Assembly (NCBI GenBank): GCA_045125655.1 | Contig: JBGVNP010000087.1 | Span: 1 to 28,660, forward strand | DNA length: 28,660 nucleotides | Source of the DNA: RGIG4608 sp045125655 | Lineage (GTDB): Bacteria; Bacillota; Clostridia; Oscillospirales; CAG-272 | Direction: 5' to 3' | Shown here: positions 21,862-28,660 of the stretch, one piece after another | Layout of the letters: each line of letters starts with the position of its first letter | Numbering within the stretch: position 1 is the first letter of the stretch | The notes under the pieces: model-generated | What the model was told of the DNA's origin: nothing | Seen by the model: only the letters and a program-made list of their open reading frames with translations | Database searches by the model: none | Program-made: the position numbers and the translations under genes

Positions 21862-22298
21862 TTTATCACCCCTTGTCGTTGATAAGCCTTGTAATATCCG
21901 TAACTCAAAGCTCGTTCACCTCTTTCCTTGCGTTCTTTGTTAAGTTGTTCGCACTCGTAAACGTCTTTCGAGAGGTTGTCCTTGAATTTCTTAGTTTTTT
22001 TCGGTTTAGGCTTTTCCATTTTCTTTTCCTGTTGGAGTTTAGCTAATTTTTCGCATAGTTTTGAGCAGTACATTTTCTCTCTATTTTTGCTCGTTCTGAT
22101 AAAGGGAGAATTACAGCATTGGCAAATTGATATAGTCGGCTTTTTCTCCGTTCTTCTTTTCTCCCTTTGCTTTTCTTGATATTTTCGATTTATAAGCATT
22201 TTATTTTTGTAACTACAATCAGGACTACAAGTGATTTCGTTCTTAAGCTTCGTGGTAAATTCTTTACCACAGATTTTACATATCTTTGCATACTCCAT
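21858..22298 (-). CDS. Basic protein with two zinc-ribbon motifs
   Basis: This 146-residue protein has two four-cysteine knuckles: CKICGKEF...CSPDC (about 7-28) and CQCCNSPF...CSKLC (about 59-82). Between and after them it is very lysine/arginine-rich, with a final ERGERALSYGYYKAYQ segment. Such proteins usually bind nucleic acid. It is coupled to the DUF1492 gene by overlap and may act with it in late control. I cannot name the family. ACGGAGG lies before the ATG. Confidence 0.75.
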   Translation of the reverse strand: MEYAKICKICGKEFTTKLKNEITCSPDCSYKNKMLINRKYQEKQREKRRTEKKPTISICQCCNSPFIRTSKNREKMYCSKLCEKLAKLQQEKKMEKPKPKKTKKFKDNLSKDVYECEQLNKERKERGERALSYGYYKAYQRQGVIK

Positions 22299-22321
22299 TT
22301 TACCACCTCCGTAAAATCGTT

Positions 22322-22723
22322 TTAAATTCGTTCTAAGCGATTTTTAACTACAAACGATACTTTATACTCACTTTTCACACTTTCGCCCGAATTAGACCCG
22401 TTAGCGTTTAAATCTAACCAGTCTAAAGCTTGACCGCAGTCGGGGCAGTATTTGATTTCATATTCACGATGAAAGTAATAATCTCCGTCCTCGTTATAGA
22501 CTTTTTCAGATATGTCATCAATCATGAACTCGCACTCAGAACAAATAAATTCATCAACAGGGTGCTTATCTGTCATATTTCTTCCGTGCTTAATCTCTTG
22601 CACATCAGCGGTACACATTTCTTCAATAAAATTTAGAATATCATTGATATCACAAACGCCGATACCACACCAGTTATCACTAATAGCGTCATATAATTCA
22701 TCAGCGTTAATGTATTTAATCAT
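22322..22723 (-). CDS. Unknown phage protein with CxxC zinc ribbon
   Basis: This 133-residue protein has an acidic N-terminus (INADELYDAISDNW), a CSEC pair near residue 61 and a YCPDCGQAL pair near residue 93, together a probable zinc ribbon. Similar zinc-ribbon proteins are common in early regions of clostridial phages with no known function. It has AGGAGG upstream and its start overlaps the end of the upstream 62-residue gene. A C-terminal tail of about 30 residues is polar. Confidence 0.7.
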   Translation of the reverse strand: MIKYINADELYDAISDNWCGIGVCDINDILNFIEEMCTADVQEIKHGRNMTDKHPVDEFICSECEFMIDDISEKVYNEDGDYYFHREYEIKYCPDCGQALDWLDLNANGSNSGESVKSEYKVSFVVKNRLERI

Positions 22724-22904
22724 TTATTAGTTCCTCCTGTAATTCTTTATTTAAAACTCTCCTAAATTTCTTCTTAGCTATCTTACGGTTAAGTTTTTTT
22801 TGCTTACTCCAACCATTGTGGTTAATAGCCCAACAAGCAAAGCGGTGGTCAAATTCGGATTGAAAAGATTTGCTTATCTTCTTGAGTTCTGTTCTAATTT
22901 TCAC
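22716..22904 (-). CDS. Small basic protein of unknown function
   Basis: This 62-residue, strongly basic protein (KQKKLNRKIAKKKFRRVLNK) starts with GTG at 22904, with GGAGG 7 bases upstream. It overlaps the zinc-ribbon gene downstream by 8 bases. The central FDHRFACWAINHNGWSKQ has aromatic residues that may pack a short helical core. No family is recognised; nucleic-acid binding is plausible from charge only. Confidence 0.6.
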   Translation of the reverse strand: MKIRTELKKISKSFQSEFDHRFACWAINHNGWSKQKKLNRKIAKKKFRRVLNKELQEELIND

Positions 22905-22916
22905 TCAAATCCTCCC

Positions 22917-23111
22917 TCAACCTTTCTTAAACTCAGGGCATTTTAGCACTAAGTAGGATGTTACAGTCTTTTCGTTGTACGTTCCCATTCTCATCTCTGC
23001 TTCCTCTGCCGTCCAGCCTTGTACCGGCTTAAATTCCCTGCTCCAACTGCATCCGCATTTCAATGATGGCACTGCGTTGATACAGTTCCAGCATAATGTT
23101 TCGTTTTTCAT
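22917..23111 (-). CDS. Small cysteine-containing phage protein
   Basis: This 64-residue protein has CWNC near the start, a CGCSW segment and a late KCPEF, five cysteines in all, which suggests a single zinc site. The text CSWSREFKPVQGW is typical of small unknown proteins in Clostridia phages, as far as I recall. AAGGGAG lies upstream. It sits in a run of short early genes between the replicative helicase and the late regulator. Confidence 0.65.
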   Translation of the reverse strand: MKNETLCWNCINAVPSLKCGCSWSREFKPVQGWTAEEAEMRMGTYNEKTVTSYLVLKCPEFKKG

Positions 23112-23124
23112 TATCCATTCTCCC

Positions 23125-23345
23125 TTATTTGTCCGATAAATGGTCGTAATAACTTTTTGTTGTCTTGCCGTTTCCCGTTACTGTTGCGGTAAGCCTGTTT
23201 CCGATTTTCTCACCGTTCGCAACACGGTACACGTTAATCAGGTCTTGCTCCGTAAATTCATCGAGATTTTTTGCGTACTTTTCTGCAATCTTTTTTTTGC
23301 ATATCCACAACAGCGACATAATTTTAAAAACTCACGCTTGTCCAT
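23125..23345 (-). CDS. Small unknown protein split at an A8 run (frameshift or indel)
   Basis: A frame starting ATG at 23345 reads MDKREFLKLCRCCGYAKK and would stop at 23238. A frame that remains open to 23125 continues KKIAEKYAKNLDEFTEQDLI and on. They join exactly at eight A (23298-23291): a -1 slip gives one 73-residue protein with a normal-looking CRCC motif and helical centre. The downstream frame alone (ATG at 23319, 64 residues) has a poor ribosome site. So this is a programmed -1 shift, a one-base deletion, or a sequencing error in a homopolymer. Family unknown. Confidence 0.55.
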
Positions 23346-23346
23346 A

Positions 23347-23694
23347 TCACTCTCGCTCCCTCCCATCAAAAATTCTAACCAACTTCCTGCAAATCTCACA
23401 GCCCTCCTTCTCTGCCTTGATAAACCACTGGCTCTGTCTGTTGCGGATTTCGCAGGCTTGGTTAAATATTTTTTTGCTGTCCCAGTAATTTATCAAATCT
23501 CGTTCGAGCAGTGTTTTTTTGCGGTTTAACTCATCTGCTGTTATTTGATTTATTCGGTACTGATAAATATACAGCCTCAGCAGCTCCACAAAAAATTTCT
23601 CTCCGAGCGGCAAACCGTCTGCGTTTGGGTCCTTTTGTTTTGCTCGGGTTATCAGATTATCAAGTTCAGAACGGTAAATCGTCATCTGTGCCAT
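23347..23694 (-). CDS. Unknown helical protein after the replicative helicase
   Basis: This 115-residue protein is helical and charged, with two cysteines in GCEICRKL near the end and no clear motif. Its ATG overlaps the last 29 bases of the DnaB-like gene, with AAGGGGG upstream, so it is coupled to the helicase. It could be a helicase-associated factor such as a loader, but nothing in the sequence shows this; I leave it unknown. Confidence 0.7.
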   Translation of the reverse strand: MAQMTIYRSELDNLITRAKQKDPNADGLPLGEKFFVELLRLYIYQYRINQITADELNRKKTLLERDLINYWDSKKIFNQACEIRNRQSQWFIKAEKEGCEICRKLVRIFDGRERE

Positions 23695-24937
23695 AGCTTT
23701 CCCCCTTCTTCAAATGTGCTGTCGGCTTGCTGTCTGTTTCGGTGAAGCGTTGCTTTGCTCCGTCAAAAAAGTAACTTATCTCGCCTGTGTCACCGAATTT
23801 ATTTTTATCAAGCTTAAGCGTGGTGTCCGACGGCAAAAAGTCCTTGTTAGATTTATCGTTTACGAACGGTCGTTTGAGCAAGATAATATAATCACTGTCC
23901 TGCTCCAAGCCTCCGCTTTCCTTTAATGCCGACATCGTCGGTTCTTCTTTTGCACCTCGTGTCAACTGCGACAAATTTAATATGCTAATATTCATCTGCT
24001 TGGCGGTGCGTTTTACAAGCTGAGAAATGTAATCCACCCTTTGACGAGTGCTTTCAAACTCCCTCTTAGACTGAATAATCTGAACATAATCTATAAATAC
24101 CAAATCAGGCTTAAGCTGGCGGATAATCTCAACAATGCGTTCAATCTCCGAAACGTTATCAATAATCGTCATATTTTCAAACTGCCTCAGCACCGATTTC
24201 ACCGTGTTGAAATTCACACCGTGCTTGCCTGTGATTGCATAATCAATATCGGCGACATCGGCGACTATTTTGTCATAAATCATTCGGCTTGACATCTCCA
24301 GGCTGAAAAACAGCACCTTGATATCTGGATTATGCACCGCCATATTTATCGCAAAAGTCGTTTTACCGACTGACGGTCTTGCTCCGATAGTTCCTGTCGT
24401 TCCTCGCATAATTCCGCCGTTTAGCATTTTATCTAATTTCGGGAAGCCTGTCGGGATAAGCTCAATCGGGTTTGAGTAATCGTCAAGATATTTTTGCAGT
24501 GAATTTACGGCTATATCTGTTGCCGCTTCTTTTTCGTCAACTATCCGTCGAATGTCCTCGGCGGTGTAGTCGCTTGTGACAGTAAGCTCAGCAATTTTCC
24601 GTTTAAACTCACTGTCAACGGCTGACTTTTTCAAAAAATCAAGAGTGGAATCAACTCTGCTTTCGTCAACGGTCTGAGATACCGCCGTTTTGAGTGCCGA
24701 CATCATCACGCCTTGCTCGTCAGCTGATAAAGCCGAAATATACGCGGAATAATCGGAATCGGGGCAGGTTATGTAAACGTGTGACAGCTTGCTATAAAGC
24801 TGTTTGCCTATATCGGTCGTGAAATATCCGAAATTAAAAATCGTGTCACGGATTTCAATATTTCCCGAAAGCAGAGCCGTAGCTAAAAGTCTGATTTCAG
24901 TTTCTACCCGATAATCAATCGGCTGTGTCTTCTCCAT
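23666..24937 (-). CDS. DnaB-like replicative DNA helicase
   Basis: This 423-residue protein unwinds DNA at the phage fork as a hexamer. Residues 1-130 form the DnaB N-terminal helical domain and about 155-400 the RecA-like motor. Walker A is GARPSVGKT (185-193), Walker B is LVFIDYVQI (Asp283), and the SLEM and LSQLTRG motifs are intact. It ends GTDDDLPF, an acidic-hydrophobic tip like the SSB C-terminus and the same as that of the DUF669 protein. It overlaps the initiator gene by 23 bases and has AAAGGAG upstream. Confidence 0.95.
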   Translation of the reverse strand: MEKTQPIDYRVETEIRLLATALLSGNIEIRDTIFNFGYFTTDIGKQLYSKLSHVYITCPDSDYSAYISALSADEQGVMMSALKTAVSQTVDESRVDSTLDFLKKSAVDSEFKRKIAELTVTSDYTAEDIRRIVDEKEAATDIAVNSLQKYLDDYSNPIELIPTGFPKLDKMLNGGIMRGTTGTIGARPSVGKTTFAINMAVHNPDIKVLFFSLEMSSRMIYDKIVADVADIDYAITGKHGVNFNTVKSVLRQFENMTIIDNVSEIERIVEIIRQLKPDLVFIDYVQIIQSKREFESTRQRVDYISQLVKRTAKQMNISILNLSQLTRGAKEEPTMSALKESGGLEQDSDYIILLKRPFVNDKSNKDFLPSDTTLKLDKNKFGDTGEISYFFDGAKQRFTETDSKPTAHLKKGESYGTDDDLPF

Positions 24938-25622
24938 GCTCCTTTAGCCACTCCCTTACTTTTTTCTTCTGCCCCTCGGTAAACACACCGCCGACCTTTA
25001 TCCATTCCTCGGCTGCTTTGTATTCGTTCTGACCCTTGCCCTCGCAGTATGTTCTCCATTCTCTCCTCGTCAGCGGCTCGGACGGCTCGCCCCCCAAGGG
25101 CGTGACGGACGGCTGAGCCGCCTTGTTTTCTTTCTGTGGTGGTGTGTGTGTGCCTTGGGGGCACACACCACCACTTGTTTCATTGTTATATATATCTTTA
25201 GATATATATTTATTATCTGTTGCCCTTTGTTTGCCCTCACTTTGCCCTTTGACTGCCTTTTTGTTTGCCCTCACTTTGCCCTCACGCTTGCCGTTTTGTT
25301 TGCCCTCAATTTGATAATAACCATAATTTTTCACAGTAATAATGCGATATTTCGAGGTTGATTGGTTTGCCACCTCTCCTGTTTTTTCGAGTTTTTCAAG
25401 TGCAATACGAACCTGTTTCACTGTCAAACCCGTTTCAGCAGATAATGTTTGCAAACTGGTTATAAAACTGCCTCTTTTAACCTCAATCCCTCTCCATACT
25501 GTGTCAGTGTAATTAGCTCGTAAAATACAGTGTCTAAATAAATGAGCTGTGTTTACATCAGTGTACCATTCCCAATTCATTATTTTTCTGTATTCAACTA
25601 CAAATCCCTCTAATTCACTCAT
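24915..25622 (-). CDS. Replication initiator / replisome organiser (winged helix)
   Basis: This 235-residue protein starts like phage replisome organisers: YRKIMNWEWYTDVNTAHLF, then NYTDTVWRGIEVKRGSFITS and a winged helix with LTVKQVRIALEKLEKTGE. A basic Gly/Lys stretch (about 108-140) follows, encoded by iteron-like repeats, then a Pro-rich linker and a C-terminal DnaD-like or helicase-binding segment. It probably binds the origin within its own gene and recruits the helicase. ATG at 25622 has GGGAGG upstream; an in-frame TTG lies 6 bases earlier. Confidence 0.85.
   Translation of the reverse strand: MSELEGFVVEYRKIMNWEWYTDVNTAHLFRHCILRANYTDTVWRGIEVKRGSFITSLQTLSAETGLTVKQVRIALEKLEKTGEVANQSTSKYRIITVKNYGYYQIEGKQNGKREGKVRANKKAVKGQSEGKQRATDNKYISKDIYNNETSGGVCPQGTHTPPQKENKAAQPSVTPLGGEPSEPLTRREWRTYCEGKGQNEYKAAEEWIKVGGVFTEGQKKKVREWLKEHGEDTAD
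25136..25174. repeat. Large GT/AC inverted repeat
   Basis: GTGGTGGTGTGTGTGTGCC (25136-25154) faces GGCACACACCACCAC (25160-25174). Apart from a four-base excess of GT in the left arm, the arms pair fully over 15 bp with a 5-base loop. It lies in the Pro-rich linker codons of the initiator, next to the candidate origin. Confidence 0.75.
25187..25310. other. Candidate phage replication origin (iterons plus AT-rich element)
   Basis: Inside the initiator gene TTTGTTTGCCCTCA occurs at 25226-25239, 25260-25273 and 25295-25308. The first two copies extend to a perfect 23-bp repeat 34 bp apart. The TGCCCT core appears six times, starting at 25221, 25232, 25243, 25266, 25277 and 25301, so spaced by 11 or about 23 bp, near helical phase. 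On the left lies an AT-only stretch with TATATATC-TTTA-GATATATA, a likely unwinding element. Lambda-type phages also place the origin in the initiator gene. Confidence 0.65.
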
Positions 25623-25935
25623 TCTCAACCTCCCTTATAAACTCCCTCGCCTCGTCCACGCTTCGCATTATGATGTACTCAAACCCCAATTTCTCAACTG
25701 CCGTTTGAAACCTCTTTTGTTGCTTACTCTGCTTTCCCGTGGCTGTTTTTATCTCTATAAAATACGTTTTCCCACCCTTGCAAAAAAGCGTTAAATCAGC
25801 CTCTCCCGGCAAGCCTATGGTTATCGGTGTTCCGTACATTGTCAGAAATGTTCCGACATTATTTCGTCTGCATATTCCAACCCGGGACAGCTCGACACGG
25901 ATAGCGTTTTGTATTTTCGTTTCTTCTTTTTCCAC
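25615..25935 (-). CDS. VRR-NUC domain nuclease
   Basis: This 106-residue protein is a stand-alone VRR-NUC nuclease of the PD-(D/E)XK type. Visible marks are the RRNNVGTF stretch, Asp47 in GEADLTLF, the Glu61-x-Lys63 pair in YFIEIKTATG and the SKQQKRFQ helix. Such phage proteins likely resolve branched DNA. The start is GTG at 25935, inside the 3' end of the SF2 helicase gene, an unusually long 77-base overlap. Trimming the start would cut into the domain, so the overlap appears real. It forms a helicase-nuclease pair with its neighbour. Confidence 0.92.
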   Translation of the reverse strand: MEKEETKIQNAIRVELSRVGICRRNNVGTFLTMYGTPITIGLPGEADLTLFCKGGKTYFIEIKTATGKQSKQQKRFQTAVEKLGFEYIIMRSVDEAREFIREVENE

Positions 25936-27259
25936 CTAACCACCCTCTGTTAATTTGCTGATAATAAACCCAACCGGGCTTGTATTTGTGATATTTCGCA
26001 TACTCTGCAAGCTCCTCTACCGTTTGGCACTCGTTGGGTGATTTGTAAAATTTCACACGCTCTCTTGTGCTGTTCGGGTCTGCTAAATTTACAAGCTCTG
26101 TTTCAACCTTACTCGTACCGCTGTCACTCTCAAACTCATATCCGCATTCGCATTCTCTCGTGCTTATCGGCAATGCTCTAAAGCAATTAGGGCACGTCTT
26201 TAGCGGTGCTTCGCCTGCTTTTTTATTCTTTCGAGGGTGCCCTTCCAAAAGCCATTCACGCTCTTTATCGGGAAATCCGAAACGCTGAATATTGTTGACG
26301 TGGTCGATAATAATTGCCCGTTTATTCGGCTTGTATCTCATACATCTCATTGACTGCTGTGTGTATAAAATCAGCGACTTTGTCGGTCGGAGTAAAATCA
26401 CACATTCACAGTCGGGAACGTCAAACCCTTCGGAAACTATATCGACATTGCAGAGAATTTGAATGTCACCACTTCTGAATTTTTCAATAATTCTGTCACG
26501 CTCGCCCTTTGGAGTTGTGCCGTCAAGATGTGCTGATGTGATACCCATTTCGTTAAATTTTAAAGCTGTCTGCTGCGAAAATTCCACAGTCGGAAGATAA
26601 CAGATAGCCTGCTTGCCGTCGGCTAATTTTCGATAATGACGAACGACATCGCCGTAGATTTTTCTTTGATTTTTATTAAAAAACTGTGCAACCTCCGACT
26701 GAATAAAATCACCGTTTCGTATATGAAATTTTGGCATATCAATCACAGGTGCGTAGTAGTCGTAGGGTGACAAATAACCATTTGCAATAAGCCATTTTGC
26801 GTTTACTCCGATTATTAATTTATCGTTGACATCGGCAAGTCCTGAGCCGTCAATTCTCTCAGGAGTAGCCGTTACTCCAACCCTTGGAATATCGCTGAAA
26901 TACTCATAAATCCGCTTGTATGACACCGCAAGGCTATGATGATTTTCATCTGTAATAATAAGGTCAGGCTTTGTTTCTCGTTCCAGATTTCTCGTCACAG
27001 TCTGAACCATTGCGATTTTACAATTTTGCATTTTCACACCGTATTTTACAAAGGTTGAGAAGATCTGCTGACAAAGCTCTTTTCGATGAACAAGGAACAA
27101 AACCTGCTTATCCATAAGCGTGTAAATCTTTGCAATCTCAGCCAAAATAACAGACTTACCGCCACCGCACGGAAGTACAATGCACGGTGCGGTAAAACCA
27201 TTATCAAGCGATTTAAAGAAATCATCAATCAGCCTTTGCTGATACTCTCTTAAAGCCAT
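25859..27259 (-). CDS. SF2 DEAD/DEAH-type helicase with C-terminal zinc ribbon
   Basis: This 466-residue protein has the SF2 motor: Walker A PCGGGKS (30-36), motif II as DENH (104-107) instead of DEAH/DECH, motif III-like GVTATPER, and motif VI in QQSMRCMRYKP. After the motor a four-cysteine ribbon CPNC...CECG is followed by a basic tail. It would act in phage replication or recombination. Its ATG has no convincing ribosome site; it starts 16 bases after the DUF669 stop and may be translated by coupling. Its tail overlaps the VRR-NUC gene. Confidence 0.93.
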   Translation of the reverse strand: MALREYQQRLIDDFFKSLDNGFTAPCIVLPCGGGKSVILAEIAKIYTLMDKQVLFLVHRKELCQQIFSTFVKYGVKMQNCKIAMVQTVTRNLERETKPDLIITDENHHSLAVSYKRIYEYFSDIPRVGVTATPERIDGSGLADVNDKLIIGVNAKWLIANGYLSPYDYYAPVIDMPKFHIRNGDFIQSEVAQFFNKNQRKIYGDVVRHYRKLADGKQAICYLPTVEFSQQTALKFNEMGITSAHLDGTTPKGERDRIIEKFRSGDIQILCNVDIVSEGFDVPDCECVILLRPTKSLILYTQQSMRCMRYKPNKRAIIIDHVNNIQRFGFPDKEREWLLEGHPRKNKKAGEAPLKTCPNCFRALPISTRECECGYEFESDSGTSKVETELVNLADPNSTRERVKFYKSPNECQTVEELAEYAKYHKYKPGWVYYQQINRGWLGGKRRNENTKRYPCRAVPGWNMQTK

Positions 27260-27275
27260 TTTTCAAAGCCATCAA

Positions 27276-27884
27276 TCAGAACGGCAAATCATCATCAAGA
27301 GGCATATCGTCATAGCCTTGACTACTTGCATTTGATGACTGTGAAGGTGCAGAACCGTTAAGATATTTCGGCTCAGGCAGCTTGAATTTTCCCTCTTTCA
27401 AATCGGCAAGAGTAATCACGGAATACGGTCTTGCAGACATACCCTGATAACCGTTGTAGTCGTACTCTTCATCTCTGAAAATCATACCGACCTTGCAATT
27501 TTTAAGTACGGCACCGTCCCATTCCTTTGTGAAGTCAACCTTAAGATTATTGCTCTCTGAAATACGTTTTAATGCTGTTTTCAAGCGCTTTTCGTTGTTC
27601 TCGTCAAACTGTCCGCCGTTAGGATAATTGAGGCGGTAAACGCCCTTAAACTTCGCCGTTGCAGGATAAGCCTTTTTGTCTGAATCAAACTTTTTCATAA
27701 AGTAATCCTTATGCTCACCGTCTGAAATATCAAAAAGAATACAGAGAGTATATGTATCTCTGCCGTCCTTATCCTTACCTGCCTGCTCCTCAGCTCTGAT
27801 AATCTTAACCTCATACGCACCACTGGGGAGCTTAAAGCTATCTGTAAATTCCGGTACGTCGTTGTAATTTTTAAATGCTCTCAT
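27276..27884 (-). CDS. DUF669 protein, probable phage single-strand binding protein
   Basis: This 202-residue protein fits the DUF669 family (FKNYNDVPEF start, PSGAYEVKIIRAEEQ, GDGRDTYTL-like core with KFKGVYRLNYPNGG). The family is regarded as SSB-like. It has an OB-like first part, a Ser/Gln-rich linker and an acidic end PLDDDLPF that matches the SSB C-terminal tip. A start at 27920 is possible, but ATG at 27884 fits the family start and has AAAGGA upstream. It lies between a P-loop ATPase and the SF2 helicase, a common recombination/replication set. Confidence 0.88.
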   Translation of the reverse strand: MRAFKNYNDVPEFTDSFKLPSGAYEVKIIRAEEQAGKDKDGRDTYTLCILFDISDGEHKDYFMKKFDSDKKAYPATAKFKGVYRLNYPNGGQFDENNEKRLKTALKRISESNNLKVDFTKEWDGAVLKNCKVGMIFRDEEYDYNGYQGMSARPYSVITLADLKEGKFKLPEPKYLNGSAPSQSSNASSQGYDDMPLDDDLPF

Positions 27885-27911
27885 TTTTTTAATTCCTTTC
27901 TTTGTTAAATA

Positions 27912-27966
27912 GGTCTTCATAAGACCCTCTGAAAATGATTAAAGTTGCGTGCAACTATGCAACTTT
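27912..27966. repeat. Two hairpins ahead of the DUF669 gene
   Basis: GGTCTT-CAT-AAGACC (27912-27926) covers the alternative upstream start of DUF669, and AAAGTTGC (27941-27948) pairs with GCAACTTT (27959-27966), with an extra GTTGC-GT-GCAAC between. On the + strand the second has a T5 run; on the - strand, the coding direction, it does not. They may tune expression between the ATPase and DUF669. Confidence 0.45.
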
Positions 27967-27986
27967 TTATGTAAATAAATTGTAAA

Positions 27987-28610
27987 TTAAAGTCCGTAAT
28001 ACTCTCGGATAGTGGTGTCAACGAGTTTTAGGTCGTTGTCAATCTCGTCTTTTTCAAACATATCTTCAGGTGTTTTTGTGATATCGCTACCGTCAGTATG
28101 TACGCTGAAAAAGTGTCTCCTATCCTCACAGATACAGCGGATCGCTATTGTAACCATACCCTCAACACAAACCTTTTCTTCAAGCAGTCGCCCAAGCATT
28201 TTAAGCTTAAAACCGCCACTGTTGTTCTCTTCCTCGTGCATAATGACATAGACAATTTTGTCCTCCGGTAAGTCTTTGATGAACTCGAAAAGCCCCCAAA
28301 ACTTATCTCCTATATCGTTGTAAAGGTCGTAGGTTGATGAACCACCTCCACGGGTTGAATGACCTCTCATAAAAGTATTTGTGAGTAAATAGCCTGCATC
28401 ATCAATGATAATAATTTTCGACGGAGATTTTTTCAATGCCGATTTGATTTTGTCGTAATTATCGGAATTGATAACATATTTAAACTTTTTTCGGAAAGGT
28501 AAAGGCTTTCGCTCCACATTGATTAAGGTAATTTCTTCCTCGTCAAAACTCTTTAGACTTCGGCTTTTGCCTGTACCACTTCGCCCATAAATCAGAACAG
28601 GAATACCCAT
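27987..28610 (-). CDS. Phage P-loop ATPase (AAA_24 / Sak4-like)
   Basis: This 207-residue protein has Walker A GRSGTGKS (9-16) at the very start and Walker B KIIIIDD (Asp70-Asp71). It fits the phage nucleotide-binding AAA_24 group, which includes Sak4-like RecA-fold annealing proteins usually found next to an SSB gene, as here with DUF669. It could handle single strands in recombination-dependent replication. AGGAGGTGA lies 8 bases before its ATG. Sak4 versus other AAA_24 types cannot be decided by eye. Confidence 0.85.
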   Translation of the reverse strand: MGIPVLIYGRSGTGKSRSLKSFDEEEITLINVERKPLPFRKKFKYVINSDNYDKIKSALKKSPSKIIIIDDAGYLLTNTFMRGHSTRGGGSSTYDLYNDIGDKFWGLFEFIKDLPEDKIVYVIMHEEENNSGGFKLKMLGRLLEEKVCVEGMVTIAIRCICEDRRHFFSVHTDGSDITKTPEDMFEKDEIDNDLKLVDTTIREYYGL

Positions 28611-28624
28611 TAGGTTGTCACCTC

Positions 28625-28660
28625 CTACTTGATTATTACAGAAACAGTCCTCACAAGCTC
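28625..28660 (-). CDS. 3' end of the next early gene (partial, uncertain)
   Basis: On the - strand the frame ELVRTVSVIIK ends in TAG at 28627-28625, just before the ribosome site of the ATPase gene. It is compatible with the last 11 residues of an upstream early gene, but it is far too short for proof. Confidence 0.3.
   Translation of the reverse strand, partial: ELVRTVSVIIK

Overview
The window is almost entirely one temperate siphophage of the HK97/phi13 type from a low-GC Gram-positive host. The strong AGGAGG-type ribosome sites, the ChW-like wall-binding repeats in the lysin, the DUF1492 regulator, HicAB and the AT-rich base composition point to Bacillota, most likely Clostridia. No host housekeeping gene is visible, so genus cannot be assigned.

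Layout. (1) Positions 1-2772, + strand: the tail of an unknown gene, a DUF3644 gene with a HEPN-like RNxxxH motif, a compact small-RNA gene on the opposite strand at the end of DUF3644, a hairpin-rich leader, and a tyrosine integrase. (2) 2773-3127: an AT-rich gap with two perfect 19-bp direct repeats around a tRNA-3'-end-like sequence, a good candidate for an unbroken attP, closed by the late-operon terminator. (3) 3128-20319, - strand: the late operon. In transcription order it holds HNH nuclease, small and large terminase, portal, ClpP-type protease, capsid, head-tail connectors, tail tube, tail chaperones G/GT with a -1 frameshift, tape measure, Dit, Tal, BppU, an unknown protein, CHAP endolysin and holin. 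A + strand hicAB cassette sits between GT and the tape measure. (4) 20344-21396: a regulatory island between the early and late operons. It has a - strand terminator, a + strand cassette of two membrane micropeptides and a small XRE regulator, a - strand promoter facing that cassette, and about 330 bp of dense secondary structure without a convincing gene. (5) 21397-28610, - strand: early and middle genes, namely a P-loop ATPase, an SSB-like DUF669 protein, SF2 helicase, VRR-NUC nuclease, winged-helix initiator with iteron-like repeats, DnaB-like helicase, several small zinc-ribbon or unknown proteins, and a DUF1492 late regulator. The CI/Cro-type switch is not here and would be expected beyond the right edge.

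How it works together: the early operon builds a replisome, and the initiator gene probably carries the origin inside it. DUF1492 probably turns on the late operon. Packaging would start near the HNH-terminase junction. Two + strand cassettes, hicAB and the micropeptide/XRE cassette, interrupt the - strand operons. Both use a consensus promoter with an inverted repeat placed between the -35 and -10 boxes, as in autorepressed toxin-antitoxin or moron genes. The least explained elements are the HEPN-like gene with its neighbouring small RNA (1-1440) and the regulatory island (20344-21396).
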